This document shows, in pieces, positions 27,913 to 38,384 of a DNA stretch of 64,000 bases. A model generated the notes under the pieces. That model did not search any database, was not told where the DNA came from, and saw only the letters and a list, made by a program, of their open reading frames with translations. The stretch is from Pseudomonas persica (GTDB lineage: Bacteria > Pseudomonadota > Gammaproteobacteria > Pseudomonadales > Pseudomonadaceae), in the NCBI RefSeq assembly GCF_900291015.1, contig NZ_OLKL01000051.1, positions 1-64,000 of the forward strand. The letters run 5' to 3'. Position 1 is the first letter of the stretch; the number at the start of each line of letters is the position of its first letter. A program made the position numbers and the translations under genes.

Positions 27913-28655
27913 TTACTGAAACGTCCTTCCAGGCGATGACGGGAACCGGGGTGGATCAGCCGCGCGGCAGTCACCGGCTGGCGGCCGGACCAGGTGCGAC
28001 GGCGGATCAGCAGGCAAGGCTCGCCCCGCTCGATCTGCAACAGGCGGCATTCTTCCGGCTCGGCCAGGATTGCCTCGACCACGTGTTCACCCTCGGTCAG
28101 CGGCGCCACCTGCGACAGGTAGGCATAAGGCGTCTGCCGGGTGAAGTCCTGCTTGAGGTAGTCAGGGGCAATCGCCGCATTGACGTAGCGGTCCTCGATC
28201 TGCACCGGTACGCCGTTCTCGAAATGCACGATCAGCGAGTGGAACACCCGCTGGCCTTCGCGCATGTCCAGGGCCAGGGCCCGCTCGGAACCGGCCGTTT
28301 CCTCGGTGAGGGTAATCACCTGGCAGCTATGCTGATGGCCACGCGCGGCAATTTCGTCGGCAATGTTGTTGACCTCGAACAGCGCCGAACGCCCCTTGGG
28401 CTCGGCCACGAAGGTACCGACCCCTTGCATGCGCACCAGCAGGCCTTCGGCGGTGAGTTCGCGCAGGGCGCGGTTGATGGTCATGCGGCTGAAGCCCAGC
28501 TCGCTGACCAGTTCGCTCTCCGAGGGTACCCGGTGATGCGGTGGCCAGCTGCCGTTGTCGATCTGCTGGATGATCATCTGTTTGACCCTGGCGTACAGCG
28601 GCGCCGGGCCCTCGCCCATCTGGGCAACCAGCGCGGAGACAGGAGGTGTCGGCAC
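27909..28655 (-). CDS. hutC: Histidine utilisation repressor HutC (GntR/HutC family)
   Basis: A 248-residue transcriptional repressor. The N-terminal winged helix-turn-helix contains VPSESELVSELGFSRMTINRALRELTAEG (about residues 43-71). The C-terminal UTRA ligand-binding domain spans about 95-235 (IEDRYVNAAIAPDYLKQDFT). HutC represses hut operons and is released by urocanate. GTG at 28655 gives the usual N-terminus (VPTPPVSALVAQM) with AAGGA upstream; an in-frame ATG at 28739 would place the operator inside the gene. The gene is divergent from hutF, with a shared operator between them, so autoregulation is likely. Confidence 0.94.
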   Translation of the reverse strand: MPTPPVSALVAQMGEGPAPLYARVKQMIIQQIDNGSWPPHHRVPSESELVSELGFSRMTINRALRELTAEGLLVRMQGVGTFVAEPKGRSALFEVNNIADEIAARGHQHSCQVITLTEETAGSERALALDMREGQRVFHSLIVHFENGVPVQIEDRYVNAAIAPDYLKQDFTRQTPYAYLSQVAPLTEGEHVVEAILAEPEECRLLQIERGEPCLLIRRRTWSGRQPVTAARLIHPGSRHRLEGRFSK

Positions 28656-28726
28656 GGCGTTGGATCCTTGTGCGAATGGAATGAGCGGTAGCTTGCCGCA
28701 GTTTACCCGGCAGGCAAACGCCTGTA

Positions 28727-28740
28727 TATGTATATACAAG
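28727..28740. promoter_or_regulatory. HutC-type operator in the hutC-hutF divergent region
   Basis: TATGTATATACAAG carries the dyad core TGTATATACA (28729-28738), matching the site before hutU. It lies 25 bases ahead of the hutF start and about 70 bases from the hutC start, positioned to repress both directions. Confidence 0.65.
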
Positions 28741-28742
28741 TT

Positions 28743-28750
28743 AACAATAA
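28743..28750 (+). promoter_or_regulatory. Crc/Hfq CA motif overlapping the hutF ribosome site region
   Basis: AACAATAA exactly fits AAYAAYAA and directly abuts the CAGGA ribosome-binding sequence at 28751-28755, 15 bases before the hutF ATG. This is the classical arrangement for catabolite repression at the level of translation in Pseudomonas. Confidence 0.6.
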
Positions 28751-28764
28751 CAGGATTTTCACCG

Positions 28765-30129
28765 ATGTCCGCCTACTTCGCTGAACGCGCCCTGCTGCCC
28801 TCCGGCTGGGCCAGCCATGTCCGCATCGAGGTCACCCGCGATGGCCAAGTGGCCCGCATCGAGCCGGGTGCTTCGGCCGAGGGCGCCGAGCGACTGGCCG
28901 GGCCGCTGCTGCCCGGCATGCCCAACCTGCACTCGCATGCCTTCCAGCGCGCCATGGCAGGGCTGGCGGAAGTCGCTGGCAACCCCAACGACAGTTTCTG
29001 GACCTGGCGTGACCTGATGTACCGCCTGGTTGGCCAGATCAGCCCGGAACAGCTGCAGGTTATCGCCCGCCAGCTGTACATCGAGATGCTCAAGGCCGGC
29101 TACACCTCAGTGGCCGAATTCCACTACGTGCACCACGACCAGGCCGGCAAGGCCTATGCCGACCCGGCCGAACTGTCCCGCCGCATCAGTGCAGCCGCAA
29201 CCGACAGCGGCATTGGCCTGACCTTGCTGCCGGTGCTGTACAGCCATGCAGGCTTCGGCGGCCAAGCGCCGAATGACGGGCAACGGCGCTTCATCAACGC
29301 CACCGAACAGTACCTGCAACTGCAAGCGCAACTGGCCCCGCTGTTGGCTGCGCAACCCGCACAGCAACTGGGTTTGTGCTTCCATTCGCTGCGGGCGGTG
29401 ACGCCCGGGCAGATCGCCGAGGTGCTGGCAGCCAGCGACAAGCAATGCCCGGTGCATATCCATATCGCCGAGCAGCAGAAGGAAGTTGACGACTGCCTGG
29501 CCTGGAGCGGCCTGCGCCCGTTGCAGTGGCTGTACGAGCATGTGGACGTGGACCCACGCTGGTGCCTGGTGCATGCCACCCATGCCGAGCCGGATGAAGT
29601 CACCGCCATGGCCCGCAGCGGCGCAGTAGCCGGGCTGTGCCTGAGCACCGAGGCCAACCTGGGCGACGGGATTTTCCCGGCAGTGGACTACCTGGCACAG
29701 GGTGGGCGCATGGGCATTGGCTCGGACAGCCATGTGTCGCTGAGCGTGGTGGAGGAACTGCGCTGGCTGGAATATGGCCAGCGGCTGCGCGACCAGCGGC
29801 GTAACCGCCTGTATCGCGGCGACCAGCCGATGGTCGGGCGTACGCTGTATGACGCTGCACTGGCGGGTGGCGCGCAGGCACTGGGGCAGGCGATCGGGGA
29901 GCTGGCCGTGGGCAAGCGCGCCGACTGGCTGGTGCTTGATGGGCAGGACCCTTACATCGCCATGGCGGACGGGGATGCCATTCTCAACCGCTGGCTGTTT
30001 GCCGGGGGTGATCGCCAGGTGCGGGATGTGATGGTGAATGGGCAGTGGGTGGTGCGCCAGGGGCGGCATGCGCAGGAAGAGCAAAGCGCGCTGGCGTTTG
30101 CCGAGGTACTGCGGCAGCTTTTGGGCTGA
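28765..30129 (+). CDS. hutF: Formimidoylglutamate deiminase HutF
   Basis: A 454-residue amidohydrolase that converts N-formimino-L-glutamate to N-formyl-L-glutamate and ammonia, the fourth step of the five-step pathway; HutG then removes formate. Metal-binding HSH lies in NLHSHAFQRAMAG (about residues 53-65). HIHIAEQ, HATHAEPDE and the distal metal aspartate in GIGSDSHVSLS follow. ATG at 28765 is preferred: AGGA lies nine bases upstream and longer frames run into hutC. It is transcribed alone on the plus strand, divergent from hutC. Confidence 0.95.
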   Translation: MSAYFAERALLPSGWASHVRIEVTRDGQVARIEPGASAEGAERLAGPLLPGMPNLHSHAFQRAMAGLAEVAGNPNDSFWTWRDLMYRLVGQISPEQLQVIARQLYIEMLKAGYTSVAEFHYVHHDQAGKAYADPAELSRRISAAATDSGIGLTLLPVLYSHAGFGGQAPNDGQRRFINATEQYLQLQAQLAPLLAAQPAQQLGLCFHSLRAVTPGQIAEVLAASDKQCPVHIHIAEQQKEVDDCLAWSGLRPLQWLYEHVDVDPRWCLVHATHAEPDEVTAMARSGAVAGLCLSTEANLGDGIFPAVDYLAQGGRMGIGSDSHVSLSVVEELRWLEYGQRLRDQRRNRLYRGDQPMVGRTLYDAALAGGAQALGQAIGELAVGKRADWLVLDGQDPYIAMADGDAILNRWLFAGGDRQVRDVMVNGQWVVRQGRHAQEEQSALAFAEVLRQLLG

Positions 30130-30150
30130 TCTACCGGCAGTTCTATCGCA

Positions 30151-30230
30151 TTCGCGGGTGAACCCGCTCCCACAGGTGAGGCGCTGAACTCAGATGCGGT
30201 GCAGTACCTGTGGGAGCGGGTTTACCCGCA
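30151..30230. repeat. Inverted pair of REP elements between hutF and lipocalin gene
   Basis: Units GCGGGTGAACCCGCTCCCAC (30154 onward) and GTGGGAGCGGGTTTACCCGC (30210 onward) face each other between convergent genes. No separate terminator with a T tract is visible in this 169-base gap. Confidence 0.85.
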
Positions 30231-30298
30231 AACACCGGCGAAGCCGGTGCCATACATCGCGGTTGCGGGTAGGCCCACACCCACAACTACTCTGAACC

Positions 30299-30871
30299 TC
30301 AGTGCCTCTTGACGATCTGCTGGTCCGACGCGCGCCAGATCAGCCGATTGGTGTCATACCCCTGCTGCCGCGCCTTGGACATCAGGTTCTCGCGCTCCCA
30401 GGCCGGTAGCGTCGGCGTACGCGACAGGATCCACAAGTGCTTGCGATCCGGGCTGCCGACCACCGCCGTGCGGTAACGATCATCCACATACAGAATCCAG
30501 TACTCGCCCCTGGCCACCCCTGGCACCAGCTTGGTGAACCAGTTGTCGAACTCTACCCACAACTTGTCGGTGTGCCCCGGCTCCTGGATGTTCGCATGCC
30601 CTTCGGCACGAAGCCATTCGTCACCCATGGTGCGGCAGCGGTTGAGCACGCCGAAGCTGCCATCGAGCCTGAGGTTGTAGTGCGCTTCGGACTGTTCGCA
30701 GCCGGTCTGGTAACGCATCGGCAGGCGCGCCAGCTCGTACCACTTGCCCTGGTAGCGCTTGAGGTCGATGTTGCCGGCGGTTTTCGGCGCCAGCGGATCG
30801 TGCACAGAGCCGGCACAACCGCCCAGCAGCAATGCCAGGCATACCCCCATCAGCAGATATAGCCGCCTCAT
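30299..30871 (-). CDS. Lipocalin family outer-membrane lipoprotein (Blc-like)
   Basis: A 190-residue lipoprotein. The signal peptide ends in the lipobox LLGGC (cysteine near residue 19). The lipocalin opening GNIDLKRYQGKWYELARLPM (about 33-52) carries the family GxW motif, and the sequence ends with the conserved R near RTPTLPAWERENLM. Bacterial Blc proteins bind fatty acids or lysophospholipids at the outer membrane and are often stress-induced; a similar role is inferred. The start overlaps the end of the next gene upstream (ATGA at 30868-30871), so the two lipoproteins are coupled. Confidence 0.92.
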   Translation of the reverse strand: MRRLYLLMGVCLALLLGGCAGSVHDPLAPKTAGNIDLKRYQGKWYELARLPMRYQTGCEQSEAHYNLRLDGSFGVLNRCRTMGDEWLRAEGHANIQEPGHTDKLWVEFDNWFTKLVPGVARGEYWILYVDDRYRTAVVGSPDRKHLWILSRTPTLPAWERENLMSKARQQGYDTNRLIWRASDQQIVKRH

Positions 30872-31122
30872 TTGAGACCCTGCCCTGAATACATCAGTAC
30901 CTTGTCAGCCGCGTACTGCACGCTGATGAAGCTCTTCTCGTCCCCCCAGGTGCAGCTGCTCATGCCCAGCGCGCCAGAGCACTCGGTTGGCGTGCCAAGC
31001 AACTGCTCGACCTCGGCCTTGTTCATACCGGCCTTGATCCTGGAATAGTTTTCCTGATTGATCTTGCTGCAGGCAGTCAGGACGACGCACAGCGACAACA
31101 GGGCGAGGGAACGCAACGACAT
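30868..31122 (-). CDS. Small lipoprotein of the SmpA/OmlA-like (DUF3862) type
   Basis: An 84-residue lipoprotein: MSLRSLALLSLCVVLTAC is a signal peptide with lipobox VLTAC. The mature part (KINQENYSRIKAGMNKAEVEQLLGTPTECSG) has the GMxxxEVxxLLGxP pattern of the BamE/OmlA/DUF3862 fold, and a CTWGDEKSFISVQY segment follows. ATG at 31122 is chosen because AGGAG is eight bases upstream; a GTG at 31131 is too close to it. It precedes and overlaps the lipocalin gene. Function is unknown; a role at the outer membrane is inferred. Confidence 0.82.
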   Translation of the reverse strand: MSLRSLALLSLCVVLTACSKINQENYSRIKAGMNKAEVEQLLGTPTECSGALGMSSCTWGDEKSFISVQYAADKVLMYSGQGLK

Positions 31123-31346
31123 GAAGGACACTCCTGAAGAGGGGATACAGGCGAGTGGCCTGTAGTGACCTTCGACGGAAAAAACCCTCCCAGGTTCCCT
31201 GCCCCACCCCCTTTGCCGCTACACCATTGGTCGGATGGCCATTACTGTGCGACTAATCACAAAGAAGTATCTCCCCCAAACAAAAAGGCCGCCCCCGGTA
31301 GGAGCGGCCTTGCGTCGCGACGGCCTGCACAGCAGGGGCCGAAGCC
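31123..31346. other. Intergenic region with one terminator-like REP half
   Basis: A 224-base gap between the small lipoprotein and the DUF924 gene. Apart from the hairpin at 31282-31311 and trailing REP-like sequence to about 31340, nothing was recognised. It should contain the promoter of the two-lipoprotein operon. Confidence 0.35.
31282..31311 (-). terminator. Rho-independent terminator after the DUF924 gene
   Basis: The stem AAGGCCGC / GCGGCCTT (31285-31292 and 31304-31311) encloses an 11-base loop. On the minus strand it ends in a run of five T. Its GGCCGCTCCTAC side resembles a REP tail. Confidence 0.65.
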
Positions 31347-31943
31347 TCAGAACCTGGACCCGGGCTCCAGCAGAAAATCCATCTCTTCGCTGGTGCTCGG
31401 CCGCTCCAGCACCAGGTTGCGGTGCGGGAAGCGCCCGAACCGGGCAATCACCCGCTGGTGCTGCTCGGCATAGTCGAGGAAGCCCTCGAACAGCCGGCGG
31501 TTGACTTCAGGCTGCTCATCCAGCAGCACCTGGTAGCGTTCGACGCACAGGTTCTGCCAGTCCAGCACTTCGGCATGCTCCAGCACCAGCAGCACAAACA
31601 CCCGCTGGATCGGCAGCAACTGGTAATCCCAGTTCTTCTGCAAACCCTGCATCGCCACCACCTGGGCACGCCGGTCGCCCTCGAAGGCGCGCGGCGTGTC
31701 ACGGTAGATCATGCGCGGCAGCTGGTCCAGCAAGATCAGCAGGCCCAGCCAGCCCTGCGGGCTTTGCTGCCACTCGTCGAGCCCACCCGCCAGGGCTTGC
31801 TCGACCAAATCGCCAAACAGCGCATGGGCTTCGGCGTCGTGATGCTTGCCGAACCACAGCGTGCTCTTCTCGTCAGCCACGGCCTGGGGACTGGTGCCCC
31901 AACCGAACCACCACTCCAGCAACGGCTGCCAAGGTGCGAGCAT
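31347..31943 (-). CDS. DUF924 family protein
   Basis: A 198-residue protein with the DUF924 signatures WFGKHHDAE (about residues 29-37), LLDQLPRMIYRDTPRAFEGD (71-90), PIQRVFVLLVLEHAEVLD and the C-terminal RFGRFPHRN. The family folds as TPR-like helices and is widespread, but its function is not established. It starts at ATG 31943 with AAGGAG upstream, three bases after the fbp stop, so it is very probably cotranscribed with fbp. Confidence 0.9.
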   Translation of the reverse strand: MLAPWQPLLEWWFGWGTSPQAVADEKSTLWFGKHHDAEAHALFGDLVEQALAGGLDEWQQSPQGWLGLLILLDQLPRMIYRDTPRAFEGDRRAQVVAMQGLQKNWDYQLLPIQRVFVLLVLEHAEVLDWQNLCVERYQVLLDEQPEVNRRLFEGFLDYAEQHQRVIARFGRFPHRNLVLERPSTSEEMDFLLEPGSRF

Positions 31944-31946
31944 GAC

Positions 31947-32957
31947 TTACTCCTTGTGGTAGGCGGTGACGCGCTCGACCTCTTCCTTCGAGCCGAGGAT
32001 TACCGACACACGCTGGTGCAGGCTTTCTGGCTTGATGTCGAGGATGCGATCGTAACCGTTGGTCGAGGCGCCGCCGGCCTGTTCGATGATGAACGACATC
32101 GGGTTGGCTTCGTACATCAGGCGCAGCTTGCCCGGCTTGCTCGGCTCGCGGGCATCACGTGGGTACATGAACAGGCCGCCACGGGTCAGGATGCGGTGCA
32201 CGTCGGCCACCATCGAGGCGATCCAGCGCATGTTGTAGTTCTTCTTCAGCGGGCCGGTCTCGCCTGCCAGCAGCTCGCCCACGTAGCGCTGGACCGGGGC
32301 TTCCCAGTGGCGCTGGTTGGACATGTTGATGGCGAACTCGGCGGTGCTTTCCGGTACGCGGATGTTTTCGTGGGTGAGGACGAAGCTGCCCAGTTCGCGG
32401 TCCAGGGTGAAGCCCTTGACGCCGTTACCCAGGGTCAGGATCAGCATGGTCTGCGGGCCGTAGATGGCATAACCGGCGGCGACCTGCTGGGTGCCTGGCT
32501 GCAGGAAGGCATTTTCGTTCAGGGTTTCGTTCTGGCTCAGGTACTCGTTAGGGCAACGCAGTACCGAGAAGATGGTGCCGACCGAAACGTTGACGTCGAT
32601 GTTGGACGAACCGTCCAGTGGGTCGAAGACCAGCAGGTAGGCGCCTTTCGGGTACTTGCCCGGGATCTGGTAGGCGTTGTCCATTTCTTCGGAAGCCATG
32701 CCGGCCAGGTGGCCGCCCCACTCGTTGGCTTCCAGCAGGATATCGTTGGAGATCACGTCCAGCTTCTTCTGGACTTCGCCCTGCACGTTTTCAGTGCCCA
32801 TGCTGCCCAGTACACCACCGAGGGCGCCTTTGGACACGTGATGGCTGATTTCCTTGCACGCACGCGCCACCACTTCGATCAGGAAGCGCAGATCGGCAGG
32901 GGTATTGTTGCTGCGGGTCTGCTCAATCAGATAGCGACTCAGGGTAACGCGGGACAT
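31947..32957 (-). CDS. fbp: Fructose-1,6-bisphosphatase, class I
   Basis: A 336-residue cytoplasmic enzyme that hydrolyses fructose 1,6-bisphosphate to fructose 6-phosphate in gluconeogenesis, which is essential in organisms such as Pseudomonas growing on organic acids. The metal-binding motif FDPLDGSSNIDVNVSVGTIF is near residues 110-129, and GGLFMYPRDA near 257 is the substrate-binding region. GGAG precedes the ATG at 32957. It is followed at three bases by the DUF924 gene. Confidence 0.96.
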   Translation of the reverse strand: MSRVTLSRYLIEQTRSNNTPADLRFLIEVVARACKEISHHVSKGALGGVLGSMGTENVQGEVQKKLDVISNDILLEANEWGGHLAGMASEEMDNAYQIPGKYPKGAYLLVFDPLDGSSNIDVNVSVGTIFSVLRCPNEYLSQNETLNENAFLQPGTQQVAAGYAIYGPQTMLILTLGNGVKGFTLDRELGSFVLTHENIRVPESTAEFAINMSNQRHWEAPVQRYVGELLAGETGPLKKNYNMRWIASMVADVHRILTRGGLFMYPRDAREPSKPGKLRLMYEANPMSFIIEQAGGASTNGYDRILDIKPESLHQRVSVILGSKEEVERVTAYHKE

Positions 32958-33109
32958 GTATAGCTCCGAAAGGATTGTGGGGATGAAAACCCCCGCAGTT
33001 TACAGGGAGAGTTGCGGGCTAGCGAGTGATGAGACTCGCCACGGCTCTCAGACGGCACAATAGGTCGGTAGTTCAGCGCTTTCCAGGCCGGTGGTCGGGG
33101 TGATGGCCA

Positions 33110-33197
33110 TTCGCGGGTGAACCCGCTCCCACAGGATCTCCACTGGCCTCAAGAGCTGCGGGATCCCTGTGGGAGCGGGTTTACCCGCGAAGAGGCC
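33110..33197. repeat. Inverted pair of REP elements between fbp and glgP
   Basis: GCGGGTGAACCCGCTCCCAC at 33113 onward and GTGGGAGCGGGTTTACCCGC from 33169 face each other, followed by the AAGAGGCC extension. The pair lies upstream of fbp and just beyond the glgP stop. Confidence 0.85.
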
Positions 33198-33211
33198 GGA
33201 ACAGGCTTGCA

Positions 33212-35662
<2,451 letters not shown>

Positions 35663-35847
35663 GCGGCATCCTCGAGCAAGTTGACGAAAACGGAGGGAGA
35701 CTGTTGAGCCTAGCCCCTTCGACAAGGAGTGACAGTTACCGTTCGCAGTTTTCATGCCGACTCTGCGATTCCGGCAAAAGGTTGTTCATAAATTGAACAA
35801 TTCCGGTATGATCGCGCGCCCCAAGACCGTGATACACCCCCATAACG

Positions 35848-36252
35848 ATGAAAACGACCCTGATCGCCGCGGCCGAAGTCGACCGCCTGGAGACCTGGCA
35901 GCGCTACACCAGCAACATGTGCCATGGCTGCCATTCGACCTGCTGCACCCTGCCGGTGGAGGTGAAGATCAAGGATCTGATCCGTATCGGCGTGGTCGAC
36001 GAGTTCGAGAAAGACGAACCGCCGAAGAACGTGGCCAAGCGCCTGCAGAAAGAAGGCATCATCGAGCGCTTCAACCAGAAGTCGGGAATCTTCACCCTGA
36101 CCCGGATGAGCAACGATGACTGCATGTACCTGGATCGCAAGAGCCGGCTGTGCACCATTTATGACAAGCGCCCGGATACCTGCCGCAACCACCCCAAGGT
36201 CGGGCCGCGGCCGGGGTATTGTGCGTACAAGCCCAAGGTGGTCGGGCGCTGA
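35848..36252 (+). CDS. YkgJ family cysteine cluster protein
   Basis: A 134-residue protein with a cysteine pattern typical of the YkgJ/CxxCxxxCC family: CHGCHSTCC near residues 25-33, then CMYLDRKSRLCTIYDKRPDTCRNHP (about 92-116) and a last cysteine in PGYCAYKP. Such clusters are thought to bind zinc or an iron-sulfur cluster; function is unknown. It stands alone, divergent from glgP. There is only a weak ribosome site (ACGATG-type spacing), but the ATG at 35848 agrees with the family N-terminus. Confidence 0.88.
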   Translation: MKTTLIAAAEVDRLETWQRYTSNMCHGCHSTCCTLPVEVKIKDLIRIGVVDEFEKDEPPKNVAKRLQKEGIIERFNQKSGIFTLTRMSNDDCMYLDRKSRLCTIYDKRPDTCRNHPKVGPRPGYCAYKPKVVGR

Positions 36253-36267
36253 TCGCTAGCCTGTTCC

Positions 36268-36356
36268 GGCCTCTTCGCGGGTAAACCCGCTCCCACAGGG
36301 ACCGCGCAGGCCCTGAATCTTGTAAAGCCCTGTGGGAGCGGGTTTACCCGCGAATT
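36268..36356. repeat. Inverted pair of REP elements
   Basis: A GCGGGTAAACCCGCTCCCAC unit and its inverted partner face each other between the convergent YkgJ-type gene and typA, just before a bidirectional terminator. Confidence 0.85.
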
Positions 36357-36386
36357 AGGCCAACACAAATCCTGCAGGCAAACAAA

Positions 36387-36416
36387 AACGCCCCCGGCCT
36401 TTCGACCGGGGGCGTT
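36387..36416. terminator. Bidirectional rho-independent terminator
   Basis: An 11-base-pair perfect stem AACGCCCCCGG / CCGGGGGCGTT with an eight-base loop is flanked by A and T runs on both sides, and the run is longer on the minus strand (after typA). It separates convergent genes. Confidence 0.85.
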
Positions 36417-36436
36417 TTCATTCAGCCTGAGCTAAC

Positions 36437-38257
36437 TCAGTTCTTGGCTTTCTTGGCAGCGCGGGTACGCTCGCCTTCGTCCAGGATCTTCTTGCGCAGA
36501 CGGATCGACTTCGGCGTCACTTCGCACAGCTCGTCGTCCTGGATGAATTCCAGAGCCTGTTCCAGGGTGTGGCGAACTGGCGGTACCAGGGCGATGACTT
36601 CGTCTTTGCCCGAAGCACGCATGTTGTCCAGCTTCTTGCCCTTGGTCGGGTTCACGCCCAAGTCGTTGTCACGGCTGTTCAGGCCGATGATCTGACCGTT
36701 GTAGATCTCCTGGCCGTGCTCGACGAACAGCTTGCCGCGAGCCTGCAGGGTTTCCAGCGAGTAGGTCAGCGCCTTGCCGGTCTCGACCGAAACCAGTACG
36801 CCGTTCAGACGGCCGGACATCTGGCCCGACTTCATGGTGTCGTAGCGATCGAAGATCGAGGTCAGGATGCCGGCACCGTTGGTCAGGGTCAGGAACTGGT
36901 TACGGAAACCGATCAGACCACGGGCTGGAATGTTGTATTCCAGGCGAACACGGCCCTTGCCATCCGGCACCATGTTGGTCAGGTCGCCCTTACGCAGGCC
37001 CATCTCTTCCATGACCTTGCCCTGGGATTCTTCAGGGATGTCGATGGTAACGTTCTCGAACGGTTCCTGCTTGACGCCGTCGACTTCGCGGATGATCACT
37101 TCAGGACGGCCCACAGCCATCTCGAAGCCTTCACGACGCATGGTTTCGATCAGTACCGACAGGTGCAGCTCACCACGGCCCGATACCTTGAACTTGTCAG
37201 GGGAATCGGTTTCCTGAACGCGCAGGGCTACGTTGTACAGCAGCTCTTTGTCCAGACGGTCCTTGATGTTACGGCTGGTGACGAACTTGCCTTCTTTACC
37301 GCAGAACGGCGAGTCGTTGACCTGGAAGGTCATCGAAACGGTTGGCTCGTCAACGGTCAGCGGCTTCATCGCTTCTACCGCATCCGGGGCGCACAGGGTG
37401 TCGGAAATGAACAGCTCGTCGAAACCGCTGATGCAGACGATATCGCCAGCCTGGGCTTCTTCCACGTCAACGCGGTGCAGGCCGTGGTGACCCATCAGCT
37501 TCAGGATACGGCCGTTACGCTTCTTGCCGTTGGTGTCGATGGCGACAACCGGAGTGTTCGGCTTGACGCGGCCACGGGCGATACGGCCAACGCCGATAAC
37601 GCCGAGGAAGCTGTTGTAGTCCAGTGCAGAGATCTGCATCTGGAACGGACCGTCACGGTCAACAGACGGTGCTGGTACGTTGTCGACGATCGACTGGTAC
37701 AGTGCGGTCATGTCTTCGCCCATGGCGGTGTGGTCCAGACCGGCAATGCCGTTCAGGGCCGAAGCGTAGACGACTTTGAAGTCCAGCTGTTCGTCGGTGG
37801 CGCCGAGGTTGTCGAACAGGTCGAAGATCTGGTCCAGAACCCAGTCAGGACGTGCGCCCGGACGGTCAACCTTGTTGATCACGACGATCGGCTTCAGGCC
37901 GGCTTCGAAGGCCTTCTTGGTCACGAAGCGGGTTTGCGGCATCGGGCCGTCCTGGGCGTCGACCAGCAGCAGCACGGAGTCGACCATCGACATTACACGC
38001 TCAACCTCGCCACCGAAGTCGGCGTGGCCGGGGGTGTCGACGATGTTGATGTGGTAGCCGTTCCAGTTGATGGCGGTGTTTTTCGCCAGAATGGTAATAC
38101 CGCGCTCTTTTTCCTGGTCGTTGGAGTCCATGACTCGCTCGTCGTTGAGCTCGTTACGCTCCAGGGTGCCGGACTGGCGCAGGAGTTTGTCGACCAGGGT
38201 GGTTTTACCATGGTCAACGTGGGCGATGATGGCGATGTTACGCAGATTTTCGATCAC
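36437..38257 (-). CDS. typA: Ribosome-associated GTPase TypA/BipA
   Basis: A 606-residue translational GTPase that binds ribosomes and assists 50S assembly and growth under stress or low temperature. The G motifs are intact: AHVDHGKTTL (G1, about 13-22), the GITI switch, DTPGHADF (G3) and NKVDRP (G4). EF-G-like domains III and V and the BipA-specific C-terminal domain follow, ending in a lysine-rich tail. The start is GTG at 38257. Confidence 0.96.
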   Translation of the reverse strand: MIENLRNIAIIAHVDHGKTTLVDKLLRQSGTLERNELNDERVMDSNDQEKERGITILAKNTAINWNGYHINIVDTPGHADFGGEVERVMSMVDSVLLLVDAQDGPMPQTRFVTKKAFEAGLKPIVVINKVDRPGARPDWVLDQIFDLFDNLGATDEQLDFKVVYASALNGIAGLDHTAMGEDMTALYQSIVDNVPAPSVDRDGPFQMQISALDYNSFLGVIGVGRIARGRVKPNTPVVAIDTNGKKRNGRILKLMGHHGLHRVDVEEAQAGDIVCISGFDELFISDTLCAPDAVEAMKPLTVDEPTVSMTFQVNDSPFCGKEGKFVTSRNIKDRLDKELLYNVALRVQETDSPDKFKVSGRGELHLSVLIETMRREGFEMAVGRPEVIIREVDGVKQEPFENVTIDIPEESQGKVMEEMGLRKGDLTNMVPDGKGRVRLEYNIPARGLIGFRNQFLTLTNGAGILTSIFDRYDTMKSGQMSGRLNGVLVSVETGKALTYSLETLQARGKLFVEHGQEIYNGQIIGLNSRDNDLGVNPTKGKKLDNMRASGKDEVIALVPPVRHTLEQALEFIQDDELCEVTPKSIRLRKKILDEGERTRAAKKAKN

Positions 38258-38384
38258 AACTGTATCTCGATCAGAGGATTCGGTTGCCGCCAGTGTAGGC
38301 GGCGAATATGTACGGCTTGAGGCTCAGCGGGCCCGATGGTCGGGAGGGCGATGGCGGATGCTGCCGCCATACAGCCCTGGCGTC

